Assembly (NCBI RefSeq): GCF_015461835.1
Contig: NZ_JACOPX010000005.1
Location: 186,001 to 250,000, forward strand
From: Pseudomonas neuropathica
Lineage (GTDB): Bacteria; Pseudomonadota; Gammaproteobacteria; Pseudomonadales; Pseudomonadaceae
DNA: 64,000 nt
Direction: 5' to 3'
Position numbers and translations under genes: made by a program. Below, piece after piece: positions 36,532 through 45,682 of the stretch (the stretch's first letter is position 1; each line of letters starts with the position of its first letter). The notes under the pieces were generated by a model. The model saw nothing but the letters and a program-made list of their open reading frames with translations. It did not search any database and was not told the DNA's origin.

Positions 36532-37344
36532 TTAACGGGCGGCGCCGAGCTGGCCTTTTTCATCGGAGAAGACAATTTCCACGCGACGGTTCTGTGCCCG
36601 CCCACGCTCGGAAGCGTTGGCGTCCACCGGGTATTCGTCGCCGTAGCCTTCGACCTGAATACGTTTGTCGTCGATGCCCAGGTCCATCAGCACGTCGGCC
36701 ACCGCTTGCGCGCGATCACGGGACAGCTTGAGGTTTTCCTGTTTGCCGCCGGTGCTGTCGGTGTAGCCCTCGATGCGCACTACACGTTTGGGGTTCAGTT
36801 GCAGGAACTGGACGATTTTCAGCACAACACGGTTGGCCGAGTTTTTCAGCTCTGCTTCACCGGTGTCGAACAGCACATCGCCGAGGGTCATCACCAGACC
36901 ACGGTCGGTCTGCGTGGTGGCCAGTGCAACGATCTGTTCTTCCAGCCATTTGCCCTGTTGCTGCACGCTGAGCAACTTGGATTCACGCAGGGCCAGTTGC
37001 AAGCGCTGGCGATCCAGCTCGAGCTTGGCCGCGCGCTCTTCGTTGAGCACCTGATTGGTGTGCTCGCGGGCAATTTCGCTGTAACGCTGGCTCAGGTAGG
37101 CGTAGTGCACAACATCGGAACCGCTGCCCCAATAGGTCGACAGGCGATCGGCACGGGCCAGCGACTCACCGGCACGGATCACGTCTTTCGGTGCGATGCG
37201 CAGCACGTTGGAGTCCTCCTTGACCTTCTGGAAGTCGGCGCTGGCGGCTTGCAGAGCGGATTCGCTGTGCTGACCGGCGCAGCCGTACAGGCTGACGCAA
37301 CCGGCGAGCAGCAGACCGCCGAGGACTTTCGACTTGAGGCTCAT
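36532..37344 (-). CDS. OmpA family lipoprotein with DUF4398-like N-terminus
   Basis: A 270-residue outer-membrane lipoprotein candidate. The N-terminal signal has a lipobox-type LLLAGC (C16), with a second possible site LYGC (C22). Residues about 30-140 are helical and resemble the DUF4398 region of its neighbour. Residues about 150-265 form an OmpA peptidoglycan-binding domain (VLFDTGEAELKNSANRVV, IEGYTDSTG, NRRVEI). Its ATG overlaps the stop of the DUF4398 gene by four bases. The pair probably tethers the outer membrane to peptidoglycan. Confidence 0.9.
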   Translation of the reverse strand: MSLKSKVLGGLLLAGCVSLYGCAGQHSESALQAASADFQKVKEDSNVLRIAPKDVIRAGESLARADRLSTYWGSGSDVVHYAYLSQRYSEIAREHTNQVLNEERAAKLELDRQRLQLALRESKLLSVQQQGKWLEEQIVALATTQTDRGLVMTLGDVLFDTGEAELKNSANRVVLKIVQFLQLNPKRVVRIEGYTDSTGGKQENLKLSRDRAQAVADVLMDLGIDDKRIQVEGYGDEYPVDANASERGRAQNRRVEIVFSDEKGQLGAAR

Positions 37345-37697
37345 TGGGCATCTCCCAATTGCTTGCGCAAACGGACGATGCGGGTGTTAAGCACATTCAC
37401 CTGTTCTTGACTTTTTTGCGTCAGCACTTTGGCTTCGGCCAGACGTGCATCCAGTTCAGCCTGTTCGGAGCGCATACGCGCGTTCCGATAGGACTGGTCA
37501 GCCATGTTGCCTTTGGCGCGGTTGTACTTGGTTTCGGCCAGTTTCATTTCCGGCACTTCATCGGCGGTGGCGCCAACAGCTTTGGCCTGGGTGATGGCTT
37601 GCTCGGTCAGGCGCATTTGTTCATTGGGTGCCGGATCGGTCGCGCAACCGGCCAGGGCCAGAACGGCCACAGCCGCGAAAAGAGGTCGAATACTCAC
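37341..37697 (-). CDS. DUF4398 domain-containing lipoprotein
   Basis: A 118-residue lipoprotein (MSIRPLFAAVAVLALAGC, lipidated C18). The mature part is a helical, probably coiled-coil DUF4398 domain (AETKYNRAKGNMADQSYRNA, then RSEQAELDARLAEAK). The gene is translationally coupled (ATGA overlap) to the OmpA-family gene, whose N-terminal half looks related. It lies ten bases after the solute-binding-like gene, so the three form one operon. Function is unknown. Confidence 0.87.
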   Translation of the reverse strand: MSIRPLFAAVAVLALAGCATDPAPNEQMRLTEQAITQAKAVGATADEVPEMKLAETKYNRAKGNMADQSYRNARMRSEQAELDARLAEAKVLTQKSQEQVNVLNTRIVRLRKQLGDAQ

Positions 37698-37706
37698 TAA
37701 GAATCC

Positions 37707-38528
37707 CTACTGTTTTGGGGCACTGACGGGTTGTGGCGGCTGTTGCTGCTGCGCCTTCCAGCGCTCGATGTTGCGTTGCAGCGCGGCTTCCGTCAGTCCG
37801 GACGCGGGCAATTCTGTCATCTTTTTGGCCAACTGTCCGCGCAACCACGGATCGTTGCATGCCGAGTTATGCGAAACCGCGAGGAACAGCCCCGGCCGGT
37901 CGACCGGTTGCTCGAACACCAACAGGTCATTGGCCATACCCAATGCCTGCGCGGCGGCCATGCCCGAGTAGCGCCCGGCGAGTACATATTCCACTTCGCC
38001 CAAGAGCAATTTCTGTAGCGCCTGAGTGAGGTTGGCTGTCCGGGTCAGGGTCAGATTCTGCTCGGCGAAAGTGCCAAATGCCTGGGTCATACGAGACTTT
38101 TCCGACAACGCACCGACGTGACCGTGCAAGTCTTTGGCCTCGCTGTAGACCAGCGTCGAGCCTTTGCGGGTCCACACCAGATAGTCGTTTTCCAGCAACG
38201 GCGGATGGATGTAGTCGAGGTTTTCCAGCTCATTGAGGGTCAGCGGCGCGTCGGCGAGCATGTCCATGCGCCCGCTGCGCACTTCATCGAGGGCTTGCGA
38301 ACGTTTGCCGGCGTAGAGCAATTCGACTTTGATGCCGAGGTCTTTGGCGACTTGTTGCAGCAGATCAGCGCTGGCACCGATCAACTGCTTGGGGTTTTGT
38401 GGGTCTTGCCACAGATACGGCGGCGCATCCGGGCTACCGGTGACGACGAGGCGCTCGCATTTGCCAGCGGCCATCGCCAACCCCGGCAACAGGGCCAACC
38501 CCAACAACCATCCGCAACGCAGATCCAT
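37707..38528 (-). CDS. Substrate-binding domain protein (SBP family 3-like), exported
   Basis: A 273-residue periplasmic protein with a signal peptide (MDLRCGWLLGLALLPGLAMA, cleavage before AGKCERL). The body resembles extracellular solute-binding proteins of family 3: GSPDAPPYLW, LIGASADLLQQVAKDLGI, RSGRMDMLADAPLT. There are no ABC transporter genes here. Together with the coupled DUF4398 and OmpA-family genes downstream, this suggests a sensory or envelope-related role rather than uptake. Confidence 0.82.
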   Translation of the reverse strand: MDLRCGWLLGLALLPGLAMAAGKCERLVVTGSPDAPPYLWQDPQNPKQLIGASADLLQQVAKDLGIKVELLYAGKRSQALDEVRSGRMDMLADAPLTLNELENLDYIHPPLLENDYLVWTRKGSTLVYSEAKDLHGHVGALSEKSRMTQAFGTFAEQNLTLTRTANLTQALQKLLLGEVEYVLAGRYSGMAAAQALGMANDLLVFEQPVDRPGLFLAVSHNSACNDPWLRGQLAKKMTELPASGLTEAALQRNIERWKAQQQQPPQPVSAPKQ

Positions 38529-38557
38529 GGCAACACGCTCCCACTCAAATCCGAGAC

Positions 38558-38585
38558 AAAAAAAAGCCCGACCAAAAGGTCGGGC
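38558..38585 (-). terminator. Rho-independent terminator of etfBA
   Basis: GCCCGACC-AAAA-GGTCGGGC is followed on the minus strand by eight T. It lies 23 bases past the etfA stop. Confidence 0.92.
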
Positions 38586-38608
38586 TCTTTATAAGTGAAG
38601 CCGCTGGA

Positions 38609-39538
38609 TTAGACCAGCTTCTCCAGCTCGGGGACGGCTTCGAACAGATCTGCCACGAGACCGTAATCGGCCACCTGGAAGATCGGCGCTTCTTCGTCCT
38701 TGTTGATCGCAACGATCACTTTGGAGTCTTTCATACCGGCCAGGTGCTGGATCGCGCCGGAGATACCGACGGCGATGTACAGCTGTGGCGCAACGATCTT
38801 GCCGGTCTGACCGACCTGCATGTCGTTCGGTACGAAACCTGCGTCGACGGCGGCGCGCGAAGCACCCACCGCAGCGCCCAGCTTGTCGGCCAGAGCGTAC
38901 AGGTGCTTGAAGTTGTCGCCGTTCTGCATGCCGCGGCCGCCGGAAACGACGATCTTGGCAGCGGTCAGTTCCGGACGATCGGACTTGGCCAGTTCTTCGT
39001 TGACGAAGCTCGAAGTGCCAGCGTTGTGCGCAGCAGCAACGGCTTCAACAGCAGCCGAACCACCTTCAGCGGCAACCGGGTCGAAACCGGTAGCACGCAC
39101 AGTGATCACTTTGATTGCAGCGGTCGACTGTACGGTAGCGATGGCGTTACCGGCGTAGATCGGACGCTTGAACGTGTCAGCGCTTTCGACCGAGATGATT
39201 TCGGAGATCTGGTCAACGTCCAGTTGCGCGGCAACGCGCGGCAGGATGTTTTTGCCGTTGGAGGTCGCGGCAGCCAGGATGTGGCTGTAGCCAGCGCCCA
39301 GCTCTGCAACCAATGGCGCAACGTTTTCCGGCAACTGATGCGCGTAAGCGGCATTGTCAGCGTTGAGGACTTTGCTCACGCCAGCGATTTTCGCAGCGGC
39401 TTCAGCCACGGCGCCAGCGCCTTGACCTGCAACCAGAACGTGGACGTCGCCGCCGATTTTGACCGCAGCAGCCACGGTGTTCAGTGTGGCCGGGGCCAGC
39501 ACTTTGTTGTCGTGTTCAGCAATAACCAAGATAGTCAT
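38609..39538 (-). CDS. etfA: Electron transfer flavoprotein subunit alpha
   Basis: A 309-residue FAD-binding subunit of ETF, which accepts electrons from acyl-CoA and other dehydrogenases. The C-terminal FAD domain shows [34 protein letters not shown] and [20 protein letters not shown]. Its ATG directly follows the etfB stop codon with no gap, so the two are coupled. Electrons pass to the ubiquinone pool through ETF-QO, which is encoded divergently 550 bases from etfB. Confidence 0.97.
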   Translation of the reverse strand: MTILVIAEHDNKVLAPATLNTVAAAVKIGGDVHVLVAGQGAGAVAEAAAKIAGVSKVLNADNAAYAHQLPENVAPLVAELGAGYSHILAAATSNGKNILPRVAAQLDVDQISEIISVESADTFKRPIYAGNAIATVQSTAAIKVITVRATGFDPVAAEGGSAAVEAVAAAHNAGTSSFVNEELAKSDRPELTAAKIVVSGGRGMQNGDNFKHLYALADKLGAAVGASRAAVDAGFVPNDMQVGQTGKIVAPQLYIAVGISGAIQHLAGMKDSKVIVAINKDEEAPIFQVADYGLVADLFEAVPELEKLV

Positions 39539-40288
39539 TTAGATTACCTTCGCTTCGTTTTTCAGTTTCTCGACCAGTTCAGCCACCGATTTGACCTTGA
39601 TACCTGCGCTGCGTGCAGCCGGCGCTTCGACTTTCAGGGTCTTGTTGGTGGAGGCGGTGGAAACGCCCAAAGCGTCCGGAGTCAGCACTTCGAGAGGCTT
39701 CTTCTTGGCTTTCATGATGTTTGGCAGGGACGCGTAGCGCGGCTCGTTCAAACGCAGGTCGGTAGTGACGATTGCCGGCAGTTTCAGGGAAACCGTCTGC
39801 GCGCCGCCGTCGATTTCACGGGTCACGGCAACGCTGTCGCCGGAGACTTCGACTTTCGAGGCGAATGTGCCCTGACCGTAGCCGCTCAGTGCAGCAAGCA
39901 TCTGGCCGGTCTGGTTGTTGTCGCTATCGATCGCCTGTTTGCCGAGGATAACCAGTTGCGGCTGTTCCTTGTCGACCACAGCCTTGAGCAGCTTGGCCAC
40001 GGCGAGCGAGGTCAGATCTTCAGCGGATTCGACGAGGATGGCACGGTCGGCACCCAGAGCCAGTGCGGTACGCAGTTGCTCCTGAGCGGTGGTCGGGCCG
40101 ATGGAGACGACGACGATTTCAGTCGCAACACCTTTCTCTTTCAGGCGTACGGCTTCTTCCACTGCGATTTCGCAGAACGGGTTCATCGACATCTTGACGT
40201 TGGCGAGATCGACGCCGGAATTGTCCGCCTTGACGCGAACCTTGACGTTGTAATCCACAACGCGTTTGACAGCTACAAGAACCTTCAT
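39539..40288 (-). CDS. etfB: Electron transfer flavoprotein subunit beta
   Basis: A 249-residue AMP-binding subunit of ETF. Typical stretches are [39 protein letters not shown] and [20 protein letters not shown]. It forms the heterodimer with etfA. First gene of the etfBA unit; the divergent promoter region on its upstream side contains a PsrA-like palindrome. Confidence 0.97.
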   Translation of the reverse strand: MKVLVAVKRVVDYNVKVRVKADNSGVDLANVKMSMNPFCEIAVEEAVRLKEKGVATEIVVVSIGPTTAQEQLRTALALGADRAILVESAEDLTSLAVAKLLKAVVDKEQPQLVILGKQAIDSDNNQTGQMLAALSGYGQGTFASKVEVSGDSVAVTREIDGGAQTVSLKLPAIVTTDLRLNEPRYASLPNIMKAKKKPLEVLTPDALGVSTASTNKTLKVEAPAARSAGIKVKSVAELVEKLKNEAKVI

Positions 40289-40838
40289 GGATTCCTCGTT
40301 ACTCTCCGGTGAAAAGAAAGTCGCCTAGGCGAACCTGGCGGTTGATGCTCATCAGGCTAAAAGGGCACCTCTAAAAACGCCGACCGGGGTGCGAAGTGAT
40401 TCCACGATGTGAGGGGGGTGCGACCGTTCGTCAGTGGTGACCGACAAGTCATTGATCCTCACGCTGTGTAAACTGCGCGCCAGACTGCGCTGCGCATCAC
40501 TCTCAACCGCCTGTGCCCTGTCTTTAGACGTGCTCTTGAAACCGCCAGTCTGCCTACGACGAGCGCAAAACCGCCCGTATCTTGACCGGAACGCCTATTC
40601 CGGTCAATACAGCAAAATGACCATTCATAAGCCGCGCTTCTTTGATTTCTCTGGGCTGGAGCCGATTCAAACAAACGTTTGTATTGGACGCTCGGAGTGG
40701 TGTAGATATAATGCGCCGCCTAGAGAGAAAGGTCGGTCTCCAATATTCCCCTTGACGTTAACGTAAAGGAATAGCGGATGCGACATCAAACCTCCAAATT
40801 AGAAAAAAAACTGTTGAGCCTTGAGTAGGAGATAGCCT
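40289..40838. other. Divergent promoter region between etfBA and ETF-QO
   Basis: A 550-base gap without a convincing gene. It must hold promoters for etfBA (leftward) and the ETF-QO gene (rightward). The one clear signal is the palindrome at 40668-40682, nearer the ETF-QO gene. Small plus- and minus-strand frames here lack ribosome sites. Confidence 0.5.
40668..40682. promoter_or_regulatory. PsrA-like operator
   Basis: CAAACAAACGTTTG fits the reported PsrA consensus (G/C)AAAC-N2-4-GTTTG(G/C less its last base), here with N4. It contains the perfect palindrome ACAAACGTTTGT. PsrA is a TetR-type regulator responding to long-chain fatty acids, and ETF serves beta-oxidation, so the match is biologically sensible. 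Binding is inferred. Confidence 0.6.
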
Positions 40839-42503
40839 GTGGAACGCGAATACATGGAATTCGACGTGGTCATCGTCGGTGCCGGCCCCGCTGGCCTGTC
40901 CGCCGCCTGCCGTCTGAAGCAGAAGGCCGCCGAAGCCGGTAAGGAAATCAGCGTCTGCGTGGTCGAAAAAGGCTCCGAAGTCGGCGCACACATCCTGTCC
41001 GGTGCCGTATTCGAACCACGCGCTCTGAACGAACTGTTCCCGGACTGGAAAGAACTTGGCGCTCCGCTGAACACGCCAGTGACCCGCGACGATATTTTCG
41101 TGCTGAAAAACGCCGAAAACGCGCAGAAAATTCCAGACTTCTTTGTGCCCAAGACCATGCACAACGAAGGCAACTACATTATTTCTCTCGGCAACCTGTG
41201 CCGCTGGCTGGCCCAGCAGGCCGAGAACCTTGGCGTGGAAATCTACCCGGGTTTCGCCGCTCAGGAAGCGCTGATCGACGAACAAGGCGTGGTGCGCGGG
41301 ATCATCACCGGTGATCTGGGCGTTGACCGCGAAGGCAACCCGAAAGAAGGCCTGTACACCCCAGGCATGGAACTGCGTGGCAAGTACACGCTGTTCGCCG
41401 AAGGCTGCCGTGGCCACATCGGCAAGCAACTGATCAAGCGCTACAACCTCGACAGCGATGCCGACGCCCAGCACTACGGCATCGGCCTGAAAGAAATCTG
41501 GGAAATCGACCCGGCCAAACACCAGCCAGGCCTGGTGGTGCATACCGCCGGTTGGCCGCTGGACATCATGGGCACCGAAAACACCGGTGGCTCGTTCCTC
41601 TATCACCTGGAAAACAACCAGGTGGTGGTTGGTCTGATCGTTGACCTGTCCTACAGCAACACTTACCTGTCGCCGTTCGACGAGTTCCAGCGCCTCAAGC
41701 ATCACCCGGTGCTGGCGCAGTACCTTGAAGGCGGCAAGCGCATCAGCTACGGCGCGCGCGCGATCTGCAAAGGTGGCCTGAACTCGCTGCCGAAAATGGT
41801 CTTCAAGGGCGGCGCGCTGATCGGTTGCGACCTCGGCACCCTGAACTTCGCCAAGATCAAGGGCAGCCACACCGCGATGAAGTCCGGCATGCTCGCCGCA
41901 GAATCGGTGGCTGACGCGCTGTTCGCGGAAAAGGACGGCACTGAAGAGCTGACCACTTACGTCGACGCGTTCAAGAAGAGCTGGCTCTACGACGAACTGT
42001 TCGCCAGCCGTAACTTCGGCCCGGCGATCCACAAGTTCGGCGCCATCGTTGGCGGCGGCTTCAACTGGCTGGACCAGAACATCTTCGGCGGCAAACTGCC
42101 GTTCACCCTGCACGACACCAAGCCGGATTACGCTTGCCTCAAGCTCGCGGCGGACTGCAAGAAGATCGACTATCCGAAGCCGGACGGCAAACTCAGCTTC
42201 GACAAACTCAGCTCGGTGTTCATCTCCGGTACCAACCACGAAGAAGAGCAGCCGTGCCACCTGAAGCTGACCGACCCGAGCATCCCGATCAGCAAGAACC
42301 TGCCGCTGTACGACGAACCGGCGCAGCGCTACTGCCCGGCCGGTGTGTACGAAGTGATCACCAAGGAAGACGGCGAGAAGCGCTTCCAGATCAATGCGCA
42401 GAACTGCGTGCACTGCAAGACCTGTGACATCAAGGACCCTTCGCAGAACATCACCTGGGTCACGCCGGAAGGCGCTGGCGGCCCGACTTATCCAAACATG
42501 TAA
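40839..42503 (+). CDS. Electron transfer flavoprotein-ubiquinone oxidoreductase
   Basis: A 554-residue membrane-associated flavoprotein that passes electrons from ETF to ubiquinone. The FAD motif is VIVGAGPAGLSAA (G14-x-G16-xx-G19). Iron-sulfur ligands near the C-terminus include C523, C526 and C529 (CVHCKTC), with the fourth cysteine expected upstream (YCPAGVYE). The GTG start at 40839 is supported by AGGAG seven bases upstream; an ATG five codons later is possible. It completes the ETF system with the divergent etfBA genes. Confidence 0.96.
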   Translation: MEREYMEFDVVIVGAGPAGLSAACRLKQKAAEAGKEISVCVVEKGSEVGAHILSGAVFEPRALNELFPDWKELGAPLNTPVTRDDIFVLKNAENAQKIPDFFVPKTMHNEGNYIISLGNLCRWLAQQAENLGVEIYPGFAAQEALIDEQGVVRGIITGDLGVDREGNPKEGLYTPGMELRGKYTLFAEGCRGHIGKQLIKRYNLDSDADAQHYGIGLKEIWEIDPAKHQPGLVVHTAGWPLDIMGTENTGGSFLYHLENNQVVVGLIVDLSYSNTYLSPFDEFQRLKHHPVLAQYLEGGKRISYGARAICKGGLNSLPKMVFKGGALIGCDLGTLNFAKIKGSHTAMKSGMLAAESVADALFAEKDGTEELTTYVDAFKKSWLYDELFASRNFGPAIHKFGAIVGGGFNWLDQNIFGGKLPFTLHDTKPDYACLKLAADCKKIDYPKPDGKLSFDKLSSVFISGTNHEEEQPCHLKLTDPSIPISKNLPLYDEPAQRYCPAGVYEVITKEDGEKRFQINAQNCVHCKTCDIKDPSQNITWVTPEGAGGPTYPNM

Positions 42504-42519
42504 GTCGAACCGCTGAACA

Positions 42520-42548
42520 TCAAGGCTCCCGATTTGGGGGCCTTTTTG
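42520..42548 (+). terminator. Rho-independent terminator of the ETF-QO gene
   Basis: AAGGCTCCC-GATTT-GGGGGCCTT is followed by a T run, about 17 bases after the stop. Confidence 0.8.
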
Positions 42549-42580
42549 TTGCCCAAAATTCCTGCAACACCACCGAACCC

Positions 42581-42670
42581 TGTAGGAGTGAGCCTGCTCG
42601 CGATAGCGGTGTTTCAGTCAGCATAATCGTTAACTGATACACCGCTATCGCGAGCAGGCTCACTCCTACA
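42581..42670. repeat. REPIN-type inverted repeat, TGTAGGAGTGAGC family
   Basis: Long arms (TGTAGGAGTGAGCCTGCTCG...ATAGCGGTG and complement) surround a loop of about 30 bases. It lies between the convergent ETF-QO and AraC-family genes. Confidence 0.88.
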
Positions 42671-42686
42671 AGGGATCTGTGCAGAA

Positions 42687-43577
42687 TCAGGCAGCGCGCT
42701 CGTCACCCGGGCTGCGCTCAAAGTAACGCTTGTACTCGCGGCTGAACTGCGACGTGCTCTGATACCCCACCCGATGCGCCACCTGCGCCACACCCAGGCC
42801 TTCGGCGACCAACAACGTCTGCGCCTTCAACAAGCGCAAACGCTTCAAATACTGCACCGGCGACAACAACGTGCTGCGCTTGAAATGCTCATGAAAGGTC
42901 GACACGCTCATGTTCGCGCAACCGGCCAGCGTTTCCACGTTCAACGGCTCGGTGTAATGCGCATGCAGATGACTGATCGACGCCGCCACCCGCGCGAACT
43001 GCCCCTGCTGCTCGACCAACGCGCGCAATACATCAGCCTGCGGCCCGCGCAACGCGACAAACAATAATTCCCTTACCCGCGCCGGCCCGAGAATCTGACA
43101 TTCCAGCGGATCATGCAGGCAACTGAGCAAACGCTCGACGCAACCGCGCATGGCATCGTCGAGCACCACCGAGGTCATCGACTCCGGTGTCTGCGCCGGG
43201 ATATGCCGGCCCGGCGCCAGACCCATGGCCAGCACCAGCTCACCGAGCAAGACCCGGTCGATCGCCACCGAAACACCGAGCAACGGCGCATCAGGCAAGG
43301 CAAACGTCTCGCATTCGAACGGCACCGGCAGCGCCTGAATCAGATAATGCCCGGCGCCGTACTCCATGGTGCGCGGCCCGAGAAACGCCAGTTTGCTGCC
43401 CTGGGCGATGATCATCAGGCTCGGTTCGTAAATGTGCGGGCCACGGGCAACGTCGCAACTGGCACGCAGCACCTGCACACCCGGCAGCCCGGTCTGGCTG
43501 TAACCATCGCGCAGCGCCAGCGGTTCGATCAGCGAAACCAGCCGGGCATTGGCATCAAGATGACGGGTCAACTGCAT
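42687..43577 (-). CDS. AraC family transcriptional regulator
   Basis: A 296-residue regulator with an AraC_N-type ligand domain (about 20-180: YEPSLMIIAQGSKLAFLG). The C-terminal pair of helix-turn-helix motifs spans about 195-290 (VETLAGCANMSVSTFHEHFK and VAQVAHRVGYQSTSQFSREY). It is divergent from a zinc alcohol dehydrogenase gene, its most likely target. I take ATG 43577 (MQLTRHLD); a GTG five codons upstream is possible. Neither has a strong ribosome site. Confidence 0.88.
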   Translation of the reverse strand: MQLTRHLDANARLVSLIEPLALRDGYSQTGLPGVQVLRASCDVARGPHIYEPSLMIIAQGSKLAFLGPRTMEYGAGHYLIQALPVPFECETFALPDAPLLGVSVAIDRVLLGELVLAMGLAPGRHIPAQTPESMTSVVLDDAMRGCVERLLSCLHDPLECQILGPARVRELLFVALRGPQADVLRALVEQQGQFARVAASISHLHAHYTEPLNVETLAGCANMSVSTFHEHFKRSTLLSPVQYLKRLRLLKAQTLLVAEGLGVAQVAHRVGYQSTSQFSREYKRYFERSPGDERAA

Positions 43578-43769
43578 CGAATTGTTCTTCACAAAAAATC
43601 ACGAAAATAAGGGATGAAAGCATCATCGCAGATCCTTTTGCCAATGCGACCGATCAAACCCGTATGCCGGAGGATTAGGCATGAGACCCGGAGGAATCGT
43701 CATGGCCGGACCGAGAGTCGGCGCCCAGAATGCGCCGCCTCACTTGTTCCTGCTTTTGCGAGGTTTCAC

Positions 43770-44822
43770 ATGTATACCGCCATCGGTTATGCCGCCCAAT
43801 CGGCCACCACCCCCCTCGCCCCGATGAAATTCGAACGCCGCAGCCCGCGCGCCGATGACGTCGCGATCGAAATCCTTTACTGCGGCGTATGCCACTCCGA
43901 CATCCACCAGGCGCGCAACGAATGGGGTATCGCCGTTTACCCGTTGATGCCCGGCCACGAGATCGTCGGAAAAGTCACCGCGATCGGTGCGAATGTCACC
44001 CAACACAAAGTAGGCGATCTGGTCGGCGTTGGCTGCATGGTCGACTCGTGCCGCACCTGTGAAGCGTGCCAGTCGAACCTTGAGCAATATTGCCTCGAAG
44101 GTCCGACCATGACCTATGCCACCCCGGACCGGGTCGATGGCAGCAACACCATGGGCGGTTATTCGGACAGCATCGTCGTCAGCGAACACTTCGTCGTACG
44201 CATTCCGGAAAAACTGGCGTTAGCCAGCGCCGCGCCGATTCTCTGTGCCGGCATCACCACCTACTCGCCGCTCAAGCACTACGGCGTCAAGGCCGGCGAC
44301 AAGGTCGGGATTCTCGGCATGGGCGGTCTGGGCCACATGGGCATCAAGTTCGCCAAGGCCATGGGCGCCGAAGTCACGCTGTTCACCCGCTCGGCGAGCA
44401 AGGCCGAAGAAGGCCGTCGTCAGGGCGCCGATCATGTGATCGTTTCCACCGACGCCGAGCAGATGAAAGCCGCTGCCGGTTACTTCGACTTCCTGCTCGA
44501 CACCATTCCGGTGCAGCACGACCTCAACCCGTACCTCGACACCCTGCGTTTCGATGGTGTGCATATTCTGGTTGGCCTGATCGAACCGATCGATCCACCT
44601 GTGCACGCCGGCAAACTGGTGATGAGCCGTCGCGTGCTGGCCGGCTCGTTGATCGGTGGCGTCGCCGAAACCCAGGAAGTCCTGGATTTCTGCGCCGAGC
44701 ACAACATCACCTGCGACATCGAAATGCTCGACATCCGCCAGATCAACGAGGCTTACGCCCGGATGATTGCCGGTGACGTGAAGTACCGCTTCGTGATCGA
44801 CATGGCAACGCTCAAGGTTTAA
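43770..44822 (+). CDS. Zinc-dependent NAD(P) alcohol dehydrogenase (YahK/CAD-like)
   Basis: A 350-residue medium-chain alcohol/aldehyde dehydrogenase. Catalytic zinc ligands are C41 (CGVCHSDIH), H63/E64 (PGHEIVG) and the later C in APILCAGITTY. The structural zinc site is CMVDSCRTCEACQSNLEQYC. The nucleotide motif is GMGGLGHMGIKFAKAMG. ATG 43770 has GCGAGG six bases upstream. It probably reduces aldehydes with NADPH, as do related YahK enzymes, and is likely controlled by the divergent AraC-family gene. Its stop codon overlaps that of the iclR-type gene on the other strand. Confidence 0.9.
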   Translation: MYTAIGYAAQSATTPLAPMKFERRSPRADDVAIEILYCGVCHSDIHQARNEWGIAVYPLMPGHEIVGKVTAIGANVTQHKVGDLVGVGCMVDSCRTCEACQSNLEQYCLEGPTMTYATPDRVDGSNTMGGYSDSIVVSEHFVVRIPEKLALASAAPILCAGITTYSPLKHYGVKAGDKVGILGMGGLGHMGIKFAKAMGAEVTLFTRSASKAEEGRRQGADHVIVSTDAEQMKAAAGYFDFLLDTIPVQHDLNPYLDTLRFDGVHILVGLIEPIDPPVHAGKLVMSRRVLAGSLIGGVAETQEVLDFCAEHNITCDIEMLDIRQINEAYARMIAGDVKYRFVIDMATLKV

Positions 44823-45622
44823 ATCTTCAGACCGAGTTCCGCCGAAAGCCGGGCTGTGACCCCTTTGATCAGAGGAATCAGCTCGGCCATTTTTTCCAGC
44901 GGCATGTACGGCACAGTGCTGGCGATACTGATCGCCGCCACGATGCCCTTGCTCGCATCACGAATCGGCGCCGCCACACAGCGGATCGACGGTTCGTTGT
45001 CCTCCAGATCGAAGGCGTAGCCCCCGGCGACGTACTCGGTCATGCGCTGCTCAAGCTGCTCCCACGACTGCTGAGGATGCTGCGGCCAGAACTGACTCTT
45101 CCCACCTGCCGGCAGACTGATGTCGTACAGACGTTGCCAATCCTGCGGTGAGTCATCGAGCATCAACGCCTTACCGATACCGGTGCGCGCCAGCGGCATG
45201 CGATGGCCGACCCGCGAACGCATTTCCGGGCCGTTGCGCCCCGGATTTTTCAGCAGATACAACACTTCATCACCTTCGCGAATGCCCAAGTGCACGGTGT
45301 CACCAGTCAGCGCGGATAACTCATCCAGATACGGCCCGGCCAAGGTCACCAGCGGCAACTCTTCACGCGCCTGGAAACCCAATTCGATCAGCTTCGGTCC
45401 GAGCAGATAACCGACTTGCGGCACCACGCGCAGATAGCGCTCGTCGACCAGGCAACTGGCCAGACGATGGGTGGTGCTGCGCGTGGTGCCGATCAGCCGG
45501 GCGATCTCCTTGAGATCGCGAGCGCCACTGGCGACGGCTTGCACCACACCCAAGCCACGCAACAGCGTCTGTGTGCCAGTGGGCGCGGCGTCCTTGGTTT
45601 TTTCCGGAGCGTCTTCCTGCAT
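44819..45622 (-). CDS. IclR family regulator, likely of the D-galactonate operon
   Basis: A 267-residue regulator. The N-terminal winged helix (about 15-75: LKEIARLIGTTRSTTHRLAS) is followed by the IclR effector domain (about 90-260: GDTVHLGIREGDEVLYLLK, ARTGIGKALML, SIRCVAAPIRD). It is the last gene downstream of the galactonate transporter, 60 bases away, with AAAGG as ribosome site. Its place suggests it is the dgo regulator, a role played by a GntR protein (DgoR) in enterobacteria. Confidence 0.86.
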   Translation of the reverse strand: MQEDAPEKTKDAAPTGTQTLLRGLGVVQAVASGARDLKEIARLIGTTRSTTHRLASCLVDERYLRVVPQVGYLLGPKLIELGFQAREELPLVTLAGPYLDELSALTGDTVHLGIREGDEVLYLLKNPGRNGPEMRSRVGHRMPLARTGIGKALMLDDSPQDWQRLYDISLPAGGKSQFWPQHPQQSWEQLEQRMTEYVAGGYAFDLEDNEPSIRCVAAPIRDASKGIVAAISIASTVPYMPLEKMAELIPLIKGVTARLSAELGLKI

Positions 45623-45682
45623 ATCCAGCCTTTACCGTTGAGCGAGGGAACGGGCGGCATTATGGTCGCCCGACGCAGACCA

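Noticed and set aside
40758..42413. 551-codon minus-strand frame over the ETF-QO gene
   Set aside because: The plus strand encodes a full ETF-QO with FAD and Fe-S motifs; the antisense frame has none.
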